Positions 17,049-24,831 of a stretch of DNA of 64,000 nt are shown one piece after another. The notes under the pieces are model-generated. The model saw only the letters and a list, made by a program, of their open reading frames with translations. It was not told where the DNA came from and did no database searches. The stretch comes from JAJZVS01 sp963708095 (GTDB lineage: Bacteria > Pseudomonadota > Alphaproteobacteria > Acetobacterales > Acetobacteraceae): NCBI GenBank assembly GCA_963708095.1, contig OY970182.1:3286001-3350000 (forward strand). The letters run 5' to 3'. Each line of letters opens with the position of its first letter. Within the stretch, counting starts at the first letter, position 1. The position numbers and the translations under genes are program-made.

Positions 17049-18326
17049 TCAGCCGGCCGCGGTCAGCAGCGGGGCTGGCGCGTCTTCCGACCAGCGCAGG
17101 GTTCCGGCGGCGTCGCAGGCGGGACAGGCGGGCGCCCATCGTGCGGCGACCGTCTGACAGGCGGTGCAGCGCCAGACCGGATCGGGGGCGGCGTCGGCCG
17201 CGTGGCGCAGGGCGTCGCGCTGGGCGGCGCGGCCGGCTTCACTACTGCCGTCCGCCGCTTCCTCGATCGCCGCGCGCAGCAGCCACACGCGCCGCTGCGT
17301 CAGCCCGGCCCGGGCCGCCGCCTCGATGTGCCGGCGCGCCTCCCCGAGCAGGCCGGCGTCGAGCGCGGTGCGCGCGAGCAACAAATGCGCTTCCGGATGC
17401 TCCGGCCGCACCGCGGCCAGGTGCTGTGCGGCCTGCACCCGGCCCAGCTTGTCGGTCGTTGGCGCGAGGGCGAACGCCGCCAGATCCGGGTGCGGCGCCA
17501 GGGCCCAACTGCGGCGAATCACTGCCTGCGCCCGCCGCTCCCGCCCCGCCGCGCGCAGTCGTGTCGCATAGGCGAGCGCTGCCGGAGCCAGCGCCGGATC
17601 GTCCTTCCAGGCCCGCCGCGCCAGCATCCGCGCCCGCGCCGGATCGGTGGCCGCCTCCGCCGCGCCGACCCCGAGAGCGGCCTTCGGCGCGTCGGCATCG
17701 GCCAAGGCCAGTGCCTCCTCCCAGCGACCGGCCCGAACCGCGAGCCGGGTACGTTCGCCGCGCAGCCAGACCGCGCCGGGATGTGCCGCCTCGGCGGCCC
17801 GGGCGAGCTGCGCCGCCGCCTCCCAGTCGCCGCGCTCGGTGGCGCGGCGGAGCAGGCCGCGGAAGCCGAGGAACGCCGTCTCCGGCCGGCGGGTCAGGAC
17901 CTGGAGCGCGGCTTCTGCCTCCTCAGGCCGGCCGGCGAGGCGGGCGGCCTGGGCGGACAGCAGCAAGGTCTGCGCAGTCTCGCCGAGCAGGCGGCGGGCG
18001 TAGGAGGCCTGCTGTCGTGCCGCGCCGGCCTCGCCGGCAGCCAGCGCCACCATCGCGCTTGTGGCGGCGATCTCGCCCAGGCGGCGGTGGCGGGCGTCGC
18101 GCCAGAAGTGCACCCGCCGTGGCAGGTGCCACAGGCCGCCGAGCAGGCGCAGCAGGCCGTGCATCAGCAGGAACAGGACCACGGCGGCAAAGGCGGCGAC
18201 CGGGGTCGGCGCCTCGATCGTGGTCGCACCGATCCGTGCGGTGATGGTGCCGGGCAGACCGGCCACATACCAGGCCGCGGCGAGGACCACTGCCGTCACC
18301 AGTAGGATGGCCAGCACCCGGCGCAT
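17049..18326 (-). CDS. HemY-like TPR membrane protein of the haem operon
   Basis: A 425-aa protein with two N-terminal membrane helices (residues ~1-22 and ~40-62) followed by Ala-rich TPR helices, the layout of the proteobacterial HemY N-terminal family (not protoporphyrinogen oxidase). The C-terminus carries a four-Cys knuckle, CTACQTVAARWAPACPAC, suited to bind zinc. It starts 1 nt inside the stop of the mitofilin-like gene, so it is coupled to it. Its role in tetrapyrrole synthesis is inferred from conserved linkage. Confidence 0.85.
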   Translation of the reverse strand: MRRVLAILLVTAVVLAAAWYVAGLPGTITARIGATTIEAPTPVAAFAAVVLFLLMHGLLRLLGGLWHLPRRVHFWRDARHRRLGEIAATSAMVALAAGEAGAARQQASYARRLLGETAQTLLLSAQAARLAGRPEEAEAALQVLTRRPETAFLGFRGLLRRATERGDWEAAAQLARAAEAAHPGAVWLRGERTRLAVRAGRWEEALALADADAPKAALGVGAAEAATDPARARMLARRAWKDDPALAPAALAYATRLRAAGRERRAQAVIRRSWALAPHPDLAAFALAPTTDKLGRVQAAQHLAAVRPEHPEAHLLLARTALDAGLLGEARRHIEAAARAGLTQRRVWLLRAAIEEAADGSSEAGRAAQRDALRHAADAAPDPVWRCTACQTVAARWAPACPACDAAGTLRWSEDAPAPLLTAAG

Positions 18327-20005
18327 CAGCCGTCCGCGCCCGCAGCGTCAGCTGCCGCGGCATCCAGCGCTGCGCGCGCCGCCAGCACCGCCTGGGCCTG
18401 GTCACGCCAGGGCGCCATCGCCGCGGCGGCTGGACGTTCCAACGCGCCGAGCGCGGCAACCGCTCCGGCAAGATCGCCGGCGTGCAGCCGCGTGGCCGCA
18501 GTGGCCAGCGGTGCGGCCGCCGGGTCGCCCAGGATGACCCGGTCACCCTGGCGCACGGTCACCAGGTTCTGCGCCCGCGTCCAGAGTTGGTCGAGGAACG
18601 GTTGCCCGGCGGCGGACGGCCGGCTCGCCGCCAGGGCGGCGCGGGCCGCAGCGGGGAACGACAGACGAAGCGCCGCCTCGGTGGGCGGTGCGGTGGTGGC
18701 GAACCGGGTGAGTGCCGGCGGCGCGTCCGGCAACGGACCCAGCGGCCGCCCGGCCGCCAGCGCTGCGCGCGCTGCCTGTATCCGCGCCAGCTGCGCGGCC
18801 TGGCCGGCCGCTTTGGTGAGCGTGGCGACCTGCTCGCTGAGCGCCGCGACGGTCGCCTGCCGAGCCTCAAGGTCGTGGCGCAGCTCCATGATGGCACTTT
18901 GCGTCGCCGCTGCGCGCGCGCCGCGCCGGGCCGCGAGGGCCGCCACTCGTTCGTCCGAGGCGGCGAGATGTTGGCCCTGGGCCGCGACCTGCTGGGTGAG
19001 CGCGCCGAGTTGCTGTACGGCAGCATCCTGGTGCTGCGACAGGCCGCCGACCTGCGCCGTAAGCGCGTCGAGCTTCTGCGTCAGCGCCGCCACCTGCCGG
19101 GACAGCGCCGCAATGCGCCCGTTGGCGGCGTCGAGCTCCGGTACGTGTGCGGCGGCCTGCGCGGGCGTGCCGGCGGCCGACCGCTGTTCCAGCGCCGTGA
19201 CCCGCTGTGCCTGTGCGGCGAGCGCCGCGGCGGTGGCGGCGTATTGGCGGGCGATGGTGGCGCGCAGCCCGGCAACCTCGCCGGGCAACGCGGCCACCGG
19301 CGCCGCCTGCCCGCCCGGCGGCGCGACTTGGTGCTGCCACAGCCAGACCAGGCCGGCGGCCAGGATCACGAATCCGGCGGCGGTTAGCCACGGACCGACG
19401 TTCCGCCCGACAACCGGCGATGCCGCTGTGGCGGTCGGCGGAGTTCCGAGCGACGGGCCGCTCGCAGAGGTGCCGCCGGCAGACGTCCCACCCGCAGATG
19501 TTCCGCTTACCGACGTCCCGTTGCGTGACGTGCCTTGGGCCGGTCTACCTTTGGACGACGGATCAGCCCACGACGTGCTCTCGGGCGGCGCGTCGTTGGG
19601 CGGCGAGACCTCGGCTGTGCTCGAGCGCAGGCCGGCGGCCGGGCCACCGGTCGCGTCGGAGCCCGCACCGCCGCCGCCGGGGGTAACCGACCCGGTCGCC
19701 CCACCGACGGCTTCCTTCGGCACGGTCGTCGGCATCGTCCCTCGCCCCGGCTGCGGCTCCGAAGCCGGCGCTCCCGCCCCCGGTACGGGAGATGATGCCC
19801 CGCTTGGCGGAGTGATGTCCGGCCGGGCCGCGGCGCCGCTCGCAGGGCCTGTCACTACCCGCCCCGCAGCCGTGTCCGGATGGTCGGTCGCATCCGCCGC
19901 CCCGGACGCGCGATCCGAGCGCGACGCGTCACGGGCGCCATTCGGCGCCGGCACAGCCTCGGAACCGGGCGCAGACGAGCGGGGCGGGGGCGACGGTTCG
20001 GTCAT
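18326..20005 (-). CDS. mitofilin-family inner-membrane protein
   Basis: A 559-aa protein: a long disordered cytoplasmic N-terminus rich in Pro/Ser/Gly/Thr, one membrane helix near residues 215-235 (WLTAAGFVILAAGLVWLW), then a periplasmic coiled coil (ITALEQRSAA, LSRQVAALTQKLDALTAQ, LSEQVATLTKA) and a helical C-terminal domain. This matches the alphaproteobacterial mitofilin-like proteins encoded in hem operons, relatives of mitochondrial Mic60. The ATG overlaps the hemD stop (ATGA). The N-terminus holds a 15-bp minisatellite (GTSAG-type repeats). Confidence 0.8.
   Translation of the reverse strand: MTEPSPPPRSSAPGSEAVPAPNGARDASRSDRASGAADATDHPDTAAGRVVTGPASGAAARPDITPPSGASSPVPGAGAPASEPQPGRGTMPTTVPKEAVGGATGSVTPGGGGAGSDATGGPAAGLRSSTAEVSPPNDAPPESTSWADPSSKGRPAQGTSRNGTSVSGTSAGGTSAGGTSASGPSLGTPPTATAASPVVGRNVGPWLTAAGFVILAAGLVWLWQHQVAPPGGQAAPVAALPGEVAGLRATIARQYAATAAALAAQAQRVTALEQRSAAGTPAQAAAHVPELDAANGRIAALSRQVAALTQKLDALTAQVGGLSQHQDAAVQQLGALTQQVAAQGQHLAASDERVAALAARRGARAAATQSAIMELRHDLEARQATVAALSEQVATLTKAAGQAAQLARIQAARAALAAGRPLGPLPDAPPALTRFATTAPPTEAALRLSFPAAARAALAASRPSAAGQPFLDQLWTRAQNLVTVRQGDRVILGDPAAAPLATAATRLHAGDLAGAVAALGALERPAAAAMAPWRDQAQAVLAARAALDAAAADAAGADG
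19467..19541 (-). repeat. 15-bp minisatellite in the mitofilin-like gene (GTSAG-type repeats)
   Basis: Five units of pattern GAYGTBCCRCYBGCA at 19467-19541 encode repeated G-T-S-x-x in the disordered N-terminus on the minus strand. Same unit length as the two repeats at glnE. Confidence 0.8.
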
Positions 20006-20688
20006 TGCAGCAGCGCGAGCATCGCATCCTGGGTGGGGTGGGAGGCCTGGCGAATCTCGCGCCAGCGGAGGACCCGTAATGCCACGACGGTGGGTGCACT
20101 GATAGCGCAAGCACGCACCCCTCCCACAGCATCCGCCAGTCCCGCCGCCATCGCGAGCCGCACGAAAGCCCGCGCCGTCTCAGCCGAGAAGAACAACGCC
20201 GCCGCCACCGTCCCGGACCGCAGCGCCGCCACCGTCTCCGCCGGCAGCTCGGCCGCCGGCTCGGCGGCGTAGAGCACGCGGCGATGCACCTCCCGCCCCT
20301 GCGCCAGCAGTGTCTGCTCCAGCGTCCCGCCCTGCCCCTCCCCAACCGCAAGTAGCAACGGCCCCGGCGGCGCCCGCTGCGCCAGTAGTCCCGCCAACGC
20401 CGCCGCATCGGCGCCGGCACTGGTCACCTCGGCGAACCCGGCGCTCCTCGCCCGTGCCGCAGTGGCATCGCCAACCGCGAACAACGGCACTCGATGCAAA
20501 AAAACCGGCAACCCCGGGAGCGCATTACCGCTGGTCACCGCAATTGCAGCCAACCCCGCCGGCAGCGCCTCTATCTCTCGCGGGCGAATCACCAAAACCG
20601 GCGCCAGCAGCGGCACGAGGCCCAGGGCAGCAACCGCCCCGGCAGTCTTCGCCCCGGCCGGCAACGGACGGGTGATCAGCACGTGCAT
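20002..20688 (-). CDS. hemD: uroporphyrinogen-III synthase
   Basis: A 228-aa protein with the two-lobed HemD fold: VLITRPLPAGAKTA at the start, AAIAVTSGNAL, LFAVGDATAARARSAGF, then LLLAVGEGQGGTLEQTL, AALFFSAETARAF and the end CAISAPTVVALRVL. It cyclises hydroxymethylbilane to uroporphyrinogen III. HemD is poorly conserved, so location directly after hemC (8-nt gap) is important support. ATG 20688 gives the family's usual start; the longer open frame is Arg-rich. Confidence 0.9.
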   Translation of the reverse strand: MHVLITRPLPAGAKTAGAVAALGLVPLLAPVLVIRPREIEALPAGLAAIAVTSGNALPGLPVFLHRVPLFAVGDATAARARSAGFAEVTSAGADAAALAGLLAQRAPPGPLLLAVGEGQGGTLEQTLLAQGREVHRRVLYAAEPAAELPAETVAALRSGTVAAALFFSAETARAFVRLAMAAGLADAVGGVRACAISAPTVVALRVLRWREIRQASHPTQDAMLALLQ

Positions 20689-20696
20689 GGCAGCCG

Positions 20697-21737
20697 TCAG
20701 CCGAGCACGTCCGCCGGTGCGTCGGTGCGCAGGGCGGCGCCGAGTTCGGTGCCGAGGCGGGCGGCTTCGGTTGTCGGCCCGCTCAGGTGGCGTCGGTCGA
20801 GGTACGTGCCGTCGGCGCGCGCCAGCAGTCCGGTCAGGTGCAGCATGCCGTTCGCATCGCAATGCGCGTAGGCGCCGATCGGGGTGCGGCAGGAGCCGTC
20901 GAGCGCGGCGAGCAGGCTGCGCTCGGCGCTCGCGGCACAGCTTGCCTCATCGTCCGCGATGCGGGCTAGCAGGGCGCGCAGTTCGGTGTCGTCGGCGCGC
21001 GCGGTGATGCCGACTATGCCCTGGCCGGCGGCGGGCACGATCACGTCGGGATCGATCGCCACGGCGGCGTGGTGAGCAAGGTCGAGCCTGCGCAGCCCGG
21101 CCAGGGCCAGCATGGTGGCGTCGGCGGCGCCGGCGGCGAGCTTGTCCAGTCGGGTCTGCACGTTGCCGCGCAGTATCGTCACGTGCAGGTCGGGCCGGGC
21201 GTGCAACAGCTGCGCCTGACGGCGGAGCGAGGCGGTGCCGACGGTCGTGCCGGCGGGAAGGGCGGCGAAGGGATGCATGGGGTCGATCGGGCCGGCAGCG
21301 GCGGCGCGCAGGATCAGGGCGTCGCGCGCGTCCTCCCGCGGCAGCACGCAGGCGAGCACGATGCCGGGCGGCAGCGCGGTTTCCAGGTCCTTGAGACTGT
21401 GCACCGCGCAGTCGATGCGGCGATCGGCCAGCGCTTCATGGATTTCCTTGGCGAACAGGCCTTTGCCGCCGATGTCGGCGAGCCGGCGGTCCTGCACCGT
21501 ATCGCCGGTGGTGCGGATGACGACCTCCTGCACCCCCTCCCGGTCGCGCAGTGTTGCGCCCGCGGCGTTGAGCAGAGCGATGAAGCCGCGGGTCTGGATC
21601 AGCGCCAGCGGGGAGGGGCGGGTGCCGACGCGCAGCGGCCGGGCACCGGCGCGCGCCGCCGTGCCCTCGGGCTGCGCGGGCGCGGCCGACGGGGTCAGGC
21701 CGAGGGCGCGCGGCTCGGGCGCTGTGGCCGGGTTCAT
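20697..21737 (-). CDS. hemC: porphobilinogen deaminase (hydroxymethylbilane synthase)
   Basis: A 346-aa enzyme: RVGTRPSPLALIQTRGF at the start, KGLFAKEIHEAL, CAVHSLKDLE, GTASLRRQAQLLHARPDL, and DGSCRTPIGAYA, whose Cys carries the dipyrromethane cofactor. It joins four porphobilinogen units. There is an unusual ~33-residue Ala/Pro-rich N-terminal extension; a later start is possible. First gene of hemC-hemD-mitofilin-hemY, divergent from tsaD over a 95-nt gap, a conserved arrangement in Alphaproteobacteria. Confidence 0.95.
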   Translation of the reverse strand: MNPATAPEPRALGLTPSAAPAQPEGTAARAGARPLRVGTRPSPLALIQTRGFIALLNAAGATLRDREGVQEVVIRTTGDTVQDRRLADIGGKGLFAKEIHEALADRRIDCAVHSLKDLETALPPGIVLACVLPREDARDALILRAAAAGPIDPMHPFAALPAGTTVGTASLRRQAQLLHARPDLHVTILRGNVQTRLDKLAAGAADATMLALAGLRRLDLAHHAAVAIDPDVIVPAAGQGIVGITARADDTELRALLARIADDEASCAASAERSLLAALDGSCRTPIGAYAHCDANGMLHLTGLLARADGTYLDRRHLSGPTTEAARLGTELGAALRTDAPADVLG

Positions 21738-21832
21738 CGGCCTGTCCTATTACCGCGGGGCGCGGCCGGTAAAGGGGCGCTGGGATGTCGTGCGGGTGAC
21801 GGACGTGCTGGCGTGAGAGGAATCATGAGCTG

Positions 21833-22927
21833 ATGGACCCGGCGGACATGCGCCCGGTACTGGGAATTGAAAGCTCCTGCGACGAAACCGCCGCGGCGGT
21901 ACTCGCCGGCGACGGGCGTGTGCTGGCAGCGCTAGTGGCGAGCCAAGAGGCGCAGCACGCCCCGTTCGGCGGCGTGGTGCCGGAGATCGCGGCGCGGGCG
22001 CATCTGGCACTGCTGCCCGGGCTGGTGCGGGAGGCGATGGGGCGCGCCGGCCTTGGGTTTGGCGACCTGGGCGGGGTGGCGGCGACCACCGGCCCGGGGC
22101 TGATCGGCGGGCTGATCGTTGGCAGCCAGATGGGCAAGGGGATCGCGCTGGCCGCAGGGTTGCCCTTCGTCGCCGTGAATCACCTGGAGGCGCATGCGCT
22201 GACCGCGCGCCTGCCCGGCCTGGTGCCCGGCGGCGCGCCGTTCCCGTACCTGCTGCTGCTGATCTCAGGCGGCCATTGTCAGTGCGTGGCGGTAGAGGGG
22301 GTGGGGCGGCATGGGCGCCTCGGCGGCACGGTGGATGATGCGGCAGGCGAGGCGTTCGACAAGGTGGCCAAGCTGCTCGGGCTGCCCTGGCCGGGCGGGC
22401 CGGCGCTGGAACGGCTGGCGGCGGCGGGTGATCCCGCGCGGTTTGCGTTCCCGCGGCCGATGTTGGGACGGGCGGGGTGCGATTTCAGTTTTTCCGGGTT
22501 GAAGACTTCGGTGGCGCAGGCGGTGGCGCGGTTCGGCGACGGCGCGCTGGCGCCGGAGGTGGCGGCGGACCTGGCGGCGGGGTTCCAGGCTTCGGTGGCG
22601 GACGTGCTGGCGGACCGGGCCGGGCACGCGATGGAGATGTTCTCGGAACATTATCCGGGCGTCTCCGGGCTTCTGGTGGTGGCCGGGGGTGTGGCGGCGA
22701 ATGGGGCGGTTCGGGCGGCGCTGGGGACGGCGACGGCGGCGCGCGGGTTCGGGCTTGCAGTGCCGCCGGTCGCGTTGTGCACCGACAACGCGGTCATGGT
22801 GGCCTGGACGGGTATCGAGCGCCTGCGGCTCGGGCTGGTCGATCGGTTGGATACGGCGCCGCGGCCGCGCTGGCCGTTGCAGGAGTTGGCGGGGGCGGTT
22901 GCGGCGCGGGTGGTGACGGTGGCCTGA
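21833..22927 (+). CDS. tsaD: tRNA N6-adenosine threonylcarbamoyltransferase
   Basis: A 364-aa ASKHA-fold protein: VLGIESSCDETAAAVL, PEIAARAH, the metal-binding NHLEAH (His 117 and 121), LLLISGGHCQ, DDAAGEAFDKVAKLLGL and VVAGGVAANGAVR. It transfers threonylcarbamoyl to A37 of ANN-decoding tRNAs, working with TsaB and TsaE encoded elsewhere. ATG 21833 and the internal ATG 21848 are both possible starts. Divergent from hemC. Confidence 0.96.
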   Translation: MDPADMRPVLGIESSCDETAAAVLAGDGRVLAALVASQEAQHAPFGGVVPEIAARAHLALLPGLVREAMGRAGLGFGDLGGVAATTGPGLIGGLIVGSQMGKGIALAAGLPFVAVNHLEAHALTARLPGLVPGGAPFPYLLLLISGGHCQCVAVEGVGRHGRLGGTVDDAAGEAFDKVAKLLGLPWPGGPALERLAAAGDPARFAFPRPMLGRAGCDFSFSGLKTSVAQAVARFGDGALAPEVAADLAAGFQASVADVLADRAGHAMEMFSEHYPGVSGLLVVAGGVAANGAVRAALGTATAARGFGLAVPPVALCTDNAVMVAWTGIERLRLGLVDRLDTAPRPRWPLQELAGAVAARVVTVA

Positions 22928-22964
22928 GTGTGGCGTTGGCGCGCGACAGGCGCGTGGCGCGATG

Positions 22965-23432
22965 TCAATGCCCGCCGGGGAACTCTGTCGCATGGCGGCT
23001 GTTCACCTCCGCGATGCGCGCGAAGTCGAAGCCGGTGCCCGCCTGCAAGGCGTCGATCTCCTCGAAATACCGATCCTGGCCGCCGGGCAGGCTCCAGTCC
23101 AGCATCGCCGCGTCGGTGGTGCCGACATTGCTGAAACTATGTACCGTACCGTTGGGGACGAAGATCAAGGTCCCGGGTCCCACCTCGCGCGCGGGCGTGT
23201 CGCCGACCTGCACGCGGTACGTCCCGGAAAGGACGAGGAAATACTCCTGCTGCTCGCGGTGCAGGTGCGGCGGCGGGCCCTCGCCGGGGCGGTGGATGCA
23301 ATGGATGGCGGAGAACAGGCCGCCGGTGTCCGAACTGCGCAGCATCACGCGCATTTGCAGGCCGAAGGGGGCGATCGGGGCGACGTCGTCGGGGGTGACC
23401 ACCCGTGCCGTCAGCGGGGCGTCGTCAGCCAT
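22965..23432 (-). CDS. cupin-domain protein
   Basis: A 155-aa single-domain cupin. Motif 1 is PPPHLHREQQEYFLVLSG (metal-binding HxH...E); motif 2 is GTLIFVPNGTVHSFSN (final His). Small cupins of this type bind a metal and act as isomerases, dioxygenases or ligand sensors; the function is not readable. ATG 23432 has AGGGAAGG about 6 nt before it and is preferred to the ATG 18 nt upstream, which overlaps that ribosome site. Confidence 0.8.
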   Translation of the reverse strand: MADDAPLTARVVTPDDVAPIAPFGLQMRVMLRSSDTGGLFSAIHCIHRPGEGPPPHLHREQQEYFLVLSGTYRVQVGDTPAREVGPGTLIFVPNGTVHSFSNVGTTDAAMLDWSLPGGQDRYFEEIDALQAGTGFDFARIAEVNSRHATEFPGGH

Positions 23433-23564
23433 GGCGCACCTTCCCTCCATTGGTTGTGAGGGAATCTATGCTGCCCGGGCCGACGTGTCACGCGTGCTTG
23501 TCATGGCCCGGAACCATGGCGCAGGGAAATTCACGGGCCCCCTGAATTCATGGGCTCTGACACG

Positions 23565-23590
23565 CCGACGCGCCCGTGCGGGCGCGTCGG
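23565..23590. terminator. stem-loop downstream of rpoH
   Basis: An 11-bp perfect stem with a GTGC loop, 54 nt past the rpoH stop and 132 nt upstream of the cupin start. There is no T-tract on either side. It could end rpoH transcription or stabilise its 3' end. Confidence 0.45.
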
Positions 23591-23643
23591 TCATCGTCTG
23601 ATACGCCCCACCGGGGCTCCCCTAGGGCGCGGTCTTTCTGCGC

Positions 23644-24561
23644 CTAGCGAGCGCCGGCGCCTTCCGCCGCGCCGATCCGTCCGGCGCCCTGCATGCGCTG
23701 CTCGGCGATCGCGGCCTTCATTGCCTTCTGCAGCTTCTCGAATCCGCGCACCTCGATCTGCCGCACCCGCTCGCGCGATATGTTGTACTGCTGCGACAGA
23801 TCTTCGAGCGTGGTTGGATTGTCCTTCAGCCGCCGTTCGATCAGGATATGGCGTTCGCGTTCGTTCAACGTCTTCAACGCGTTGGCCAGCAGTGCCTTGC
23901 GGCCGGTCAGTTCCTCACGATCGCCGATCGCCGTTTCCTGGCTTTCGGTCTCGTCGACCAGCCAATCCTGCCATTCGCCTTCCGAATTGGCGCGCACCGG
24001 CGCGTTCAGGCTGTGGTCGGGCGCGGCCAGGCGGCGGTTCATGCTGACCACATCCTGTTCCGGCACGTCCAGCATGTGGGCGATCTTGGCCACCTGCTCG
24101 GGCTGCAGATCGCCGTCTTCGATCGCCTGCATCTGCCCCTTCAGCCGGCGCAGGTTGAAGAACAATTTCTTTTGCGCGGCGGTCGTGCCCATCTTCACCA
24201 GCGACCAGCTATGCAGGATGTACTCCTGAATTGCAGCGCGGATCCACCACATGGCGTAGGTGGCGAGGCGGAAGCCGCGGTCCGGATCGAACCGTTTCAC
24301 CGCCTGCATCATGCCGACGTTGCCTTCGCTGATCAGTTCGCCCACCGGCAGGCCGTAGCCGCGGTAGCCCATCGCGATCTTGGCAACGAGCCGCAAATGC
24401 GACGTCACGAGTTTGTGCGCCGCGTCCATATCCTCCTTGTCCCGCCAGCGACGAGCGAGGTCGAGCTCCTCCTCGGCGGTGAGCATCGGAAACTTGCGGA
24501 TCTCCTGGAGATACCGCGTGAGATTGCCTTCGGGCGCGATGTTGATGACGGCAGAGGCCAC
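23644..24561 (-). CDS. rpoH: RNA polymerase sigma-32 (heat-shock) factor
   Basis: A 305-aa sigma70-family protein. Region 2 shows LVTSHLRLVAKIAMGYRGYG, the RpoD-like core ELISEGNVGMMQAVKRFDPD and FRLATYAMWWIRAAIQEYIL; the RpoH box QKKLFFNLRR marks it as sigma-32 rather than RpoD; region 4 has LEDLSQQYNISRERVRQIE. It directs chaperone and protease genes and probably dnaK here. It has a 5' leader of about 85-210 nt with two candidate promoters (listed). Confidence 0.96.
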   Translation of the reverse strand: MASAVINIAPEGNLTRYLQEIRKFPMLTAEEELDLARRWRDKEDMDAAHKLVTSHLRLVAKIAMGYRGYGLPVGELISEGNVGMMQAVKRFDPDRGFRLATYAMWWIRAAIQEYILHSWSLVKMGTTAAQKKLFFNLRRLKGQMQAIEDGDLQPEQVAKIAHMLDVPEQDVVSMNRRLAAPDHSLNAPVRANSEGEWQDWLVDETESQETAIGDREELTGRKALLANALKTLNERERHILIERRLKDNPTTLEDLSQQYNISRERVRQIEVRGFEKLQKAMKAAIAEQRMQGAGRIGAAEGAGAR

Positions 24562-24639
24562 GATCGGCTCCTTTCGCCTGGCGGCGTTGTGTCGCGTGCA
24601 GATGTGTCGCTATCACACTGGCACAAGACGGCGACGCCG

Positions 24640-24658
24640 TGGACTGAATAACAGTCCA
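24640..24658. promoter_or_regulatory. palindrome overlapping rpoH promoter P2
   Basis: A perfect 7-bp dyad TGGACTG-N5-CAGTCCA. On the minus strand its left arm spans the end of the spacer and start of the -10 of the proximal rpoH promoter. It shares the GGACT/AGTCC half-sites with the palindrome at 24785-24803, 145 bp away, so one dimeric regulator could bind both. Confidence 0.5.
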
Positions 24659-24676
24659 TGAAATGGCAAGGGTCAA
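24648..24676 (-). promoter_or_regulatory. candidate sigma70 promoter P2 of rpoH
   Basis: On the minus strand: -35 TTGACC (24676-24671), a 17-nt spacer, -10 TGTTAT (24653-24648). Transcription would start about 80 nt upstream of the rpoH ATG. Confidence 0.5.
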
Positions 24677-24778
24677 ACGTTCCGGTGAGGTGGCTGCCGC
24701 TGCGATGGCGCAAAACAGCAGTGCAGGCCGGGACGACCGCCGGAGGAGGGGCTTGCCGATCCGTCCCCGACGCCGTGC

Positions 24779-24807
24779 TTAATACAGGACTAATTCAGTC
24801 CTGTCAA
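24779..24807 (-). promoter_or_regulatory. candidate sigma70 promoter P1 of rpoH
   Basis: On the minus strand: a consensus -35 TTGACA (24807-24802), a 17-nt spacer and -10 TATTAA (24784-24779), giving a start about 210 nt before the rpoH ATG. It is the best promoter-like sequence I saw in the window. Confidence 0.65.
24785..24803. promoter_or_regulatory. palindrome in the spacer of rpoH promoter P1
   Basis: A perfect 7-bp dyad CAGGACT-N5-AGTCCTG filling the -35/-10 spacer, a classical repressor position. Half-sites GGACT/AGTCC recur at P2. The core GACT...AGTC recalls sites of Rrf2-type (IscR-like) regulators, but identity of the binder is unknown. A second 7-bp stem (24813-24831, CTGACCT/AGGTCAG) just upstream is probably the rluD 3' hairpin. 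Confidence 0.5.
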
Positions 24808-24812
24808 TATCA

Positions 24813-24831
24813 CTGACCTTTTGCAGGTCAG
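24813..24831 (-). terminator. short stem-loop at the end of rluD
   Basis: A 7-bp perfect stem (CTGACCT/AGGTCAG, 5-nt loop) overlapping the last codons of rluD. There is no T-run after it on the minus strand, so it is a weak terminator at best. Confidence 0.3.
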
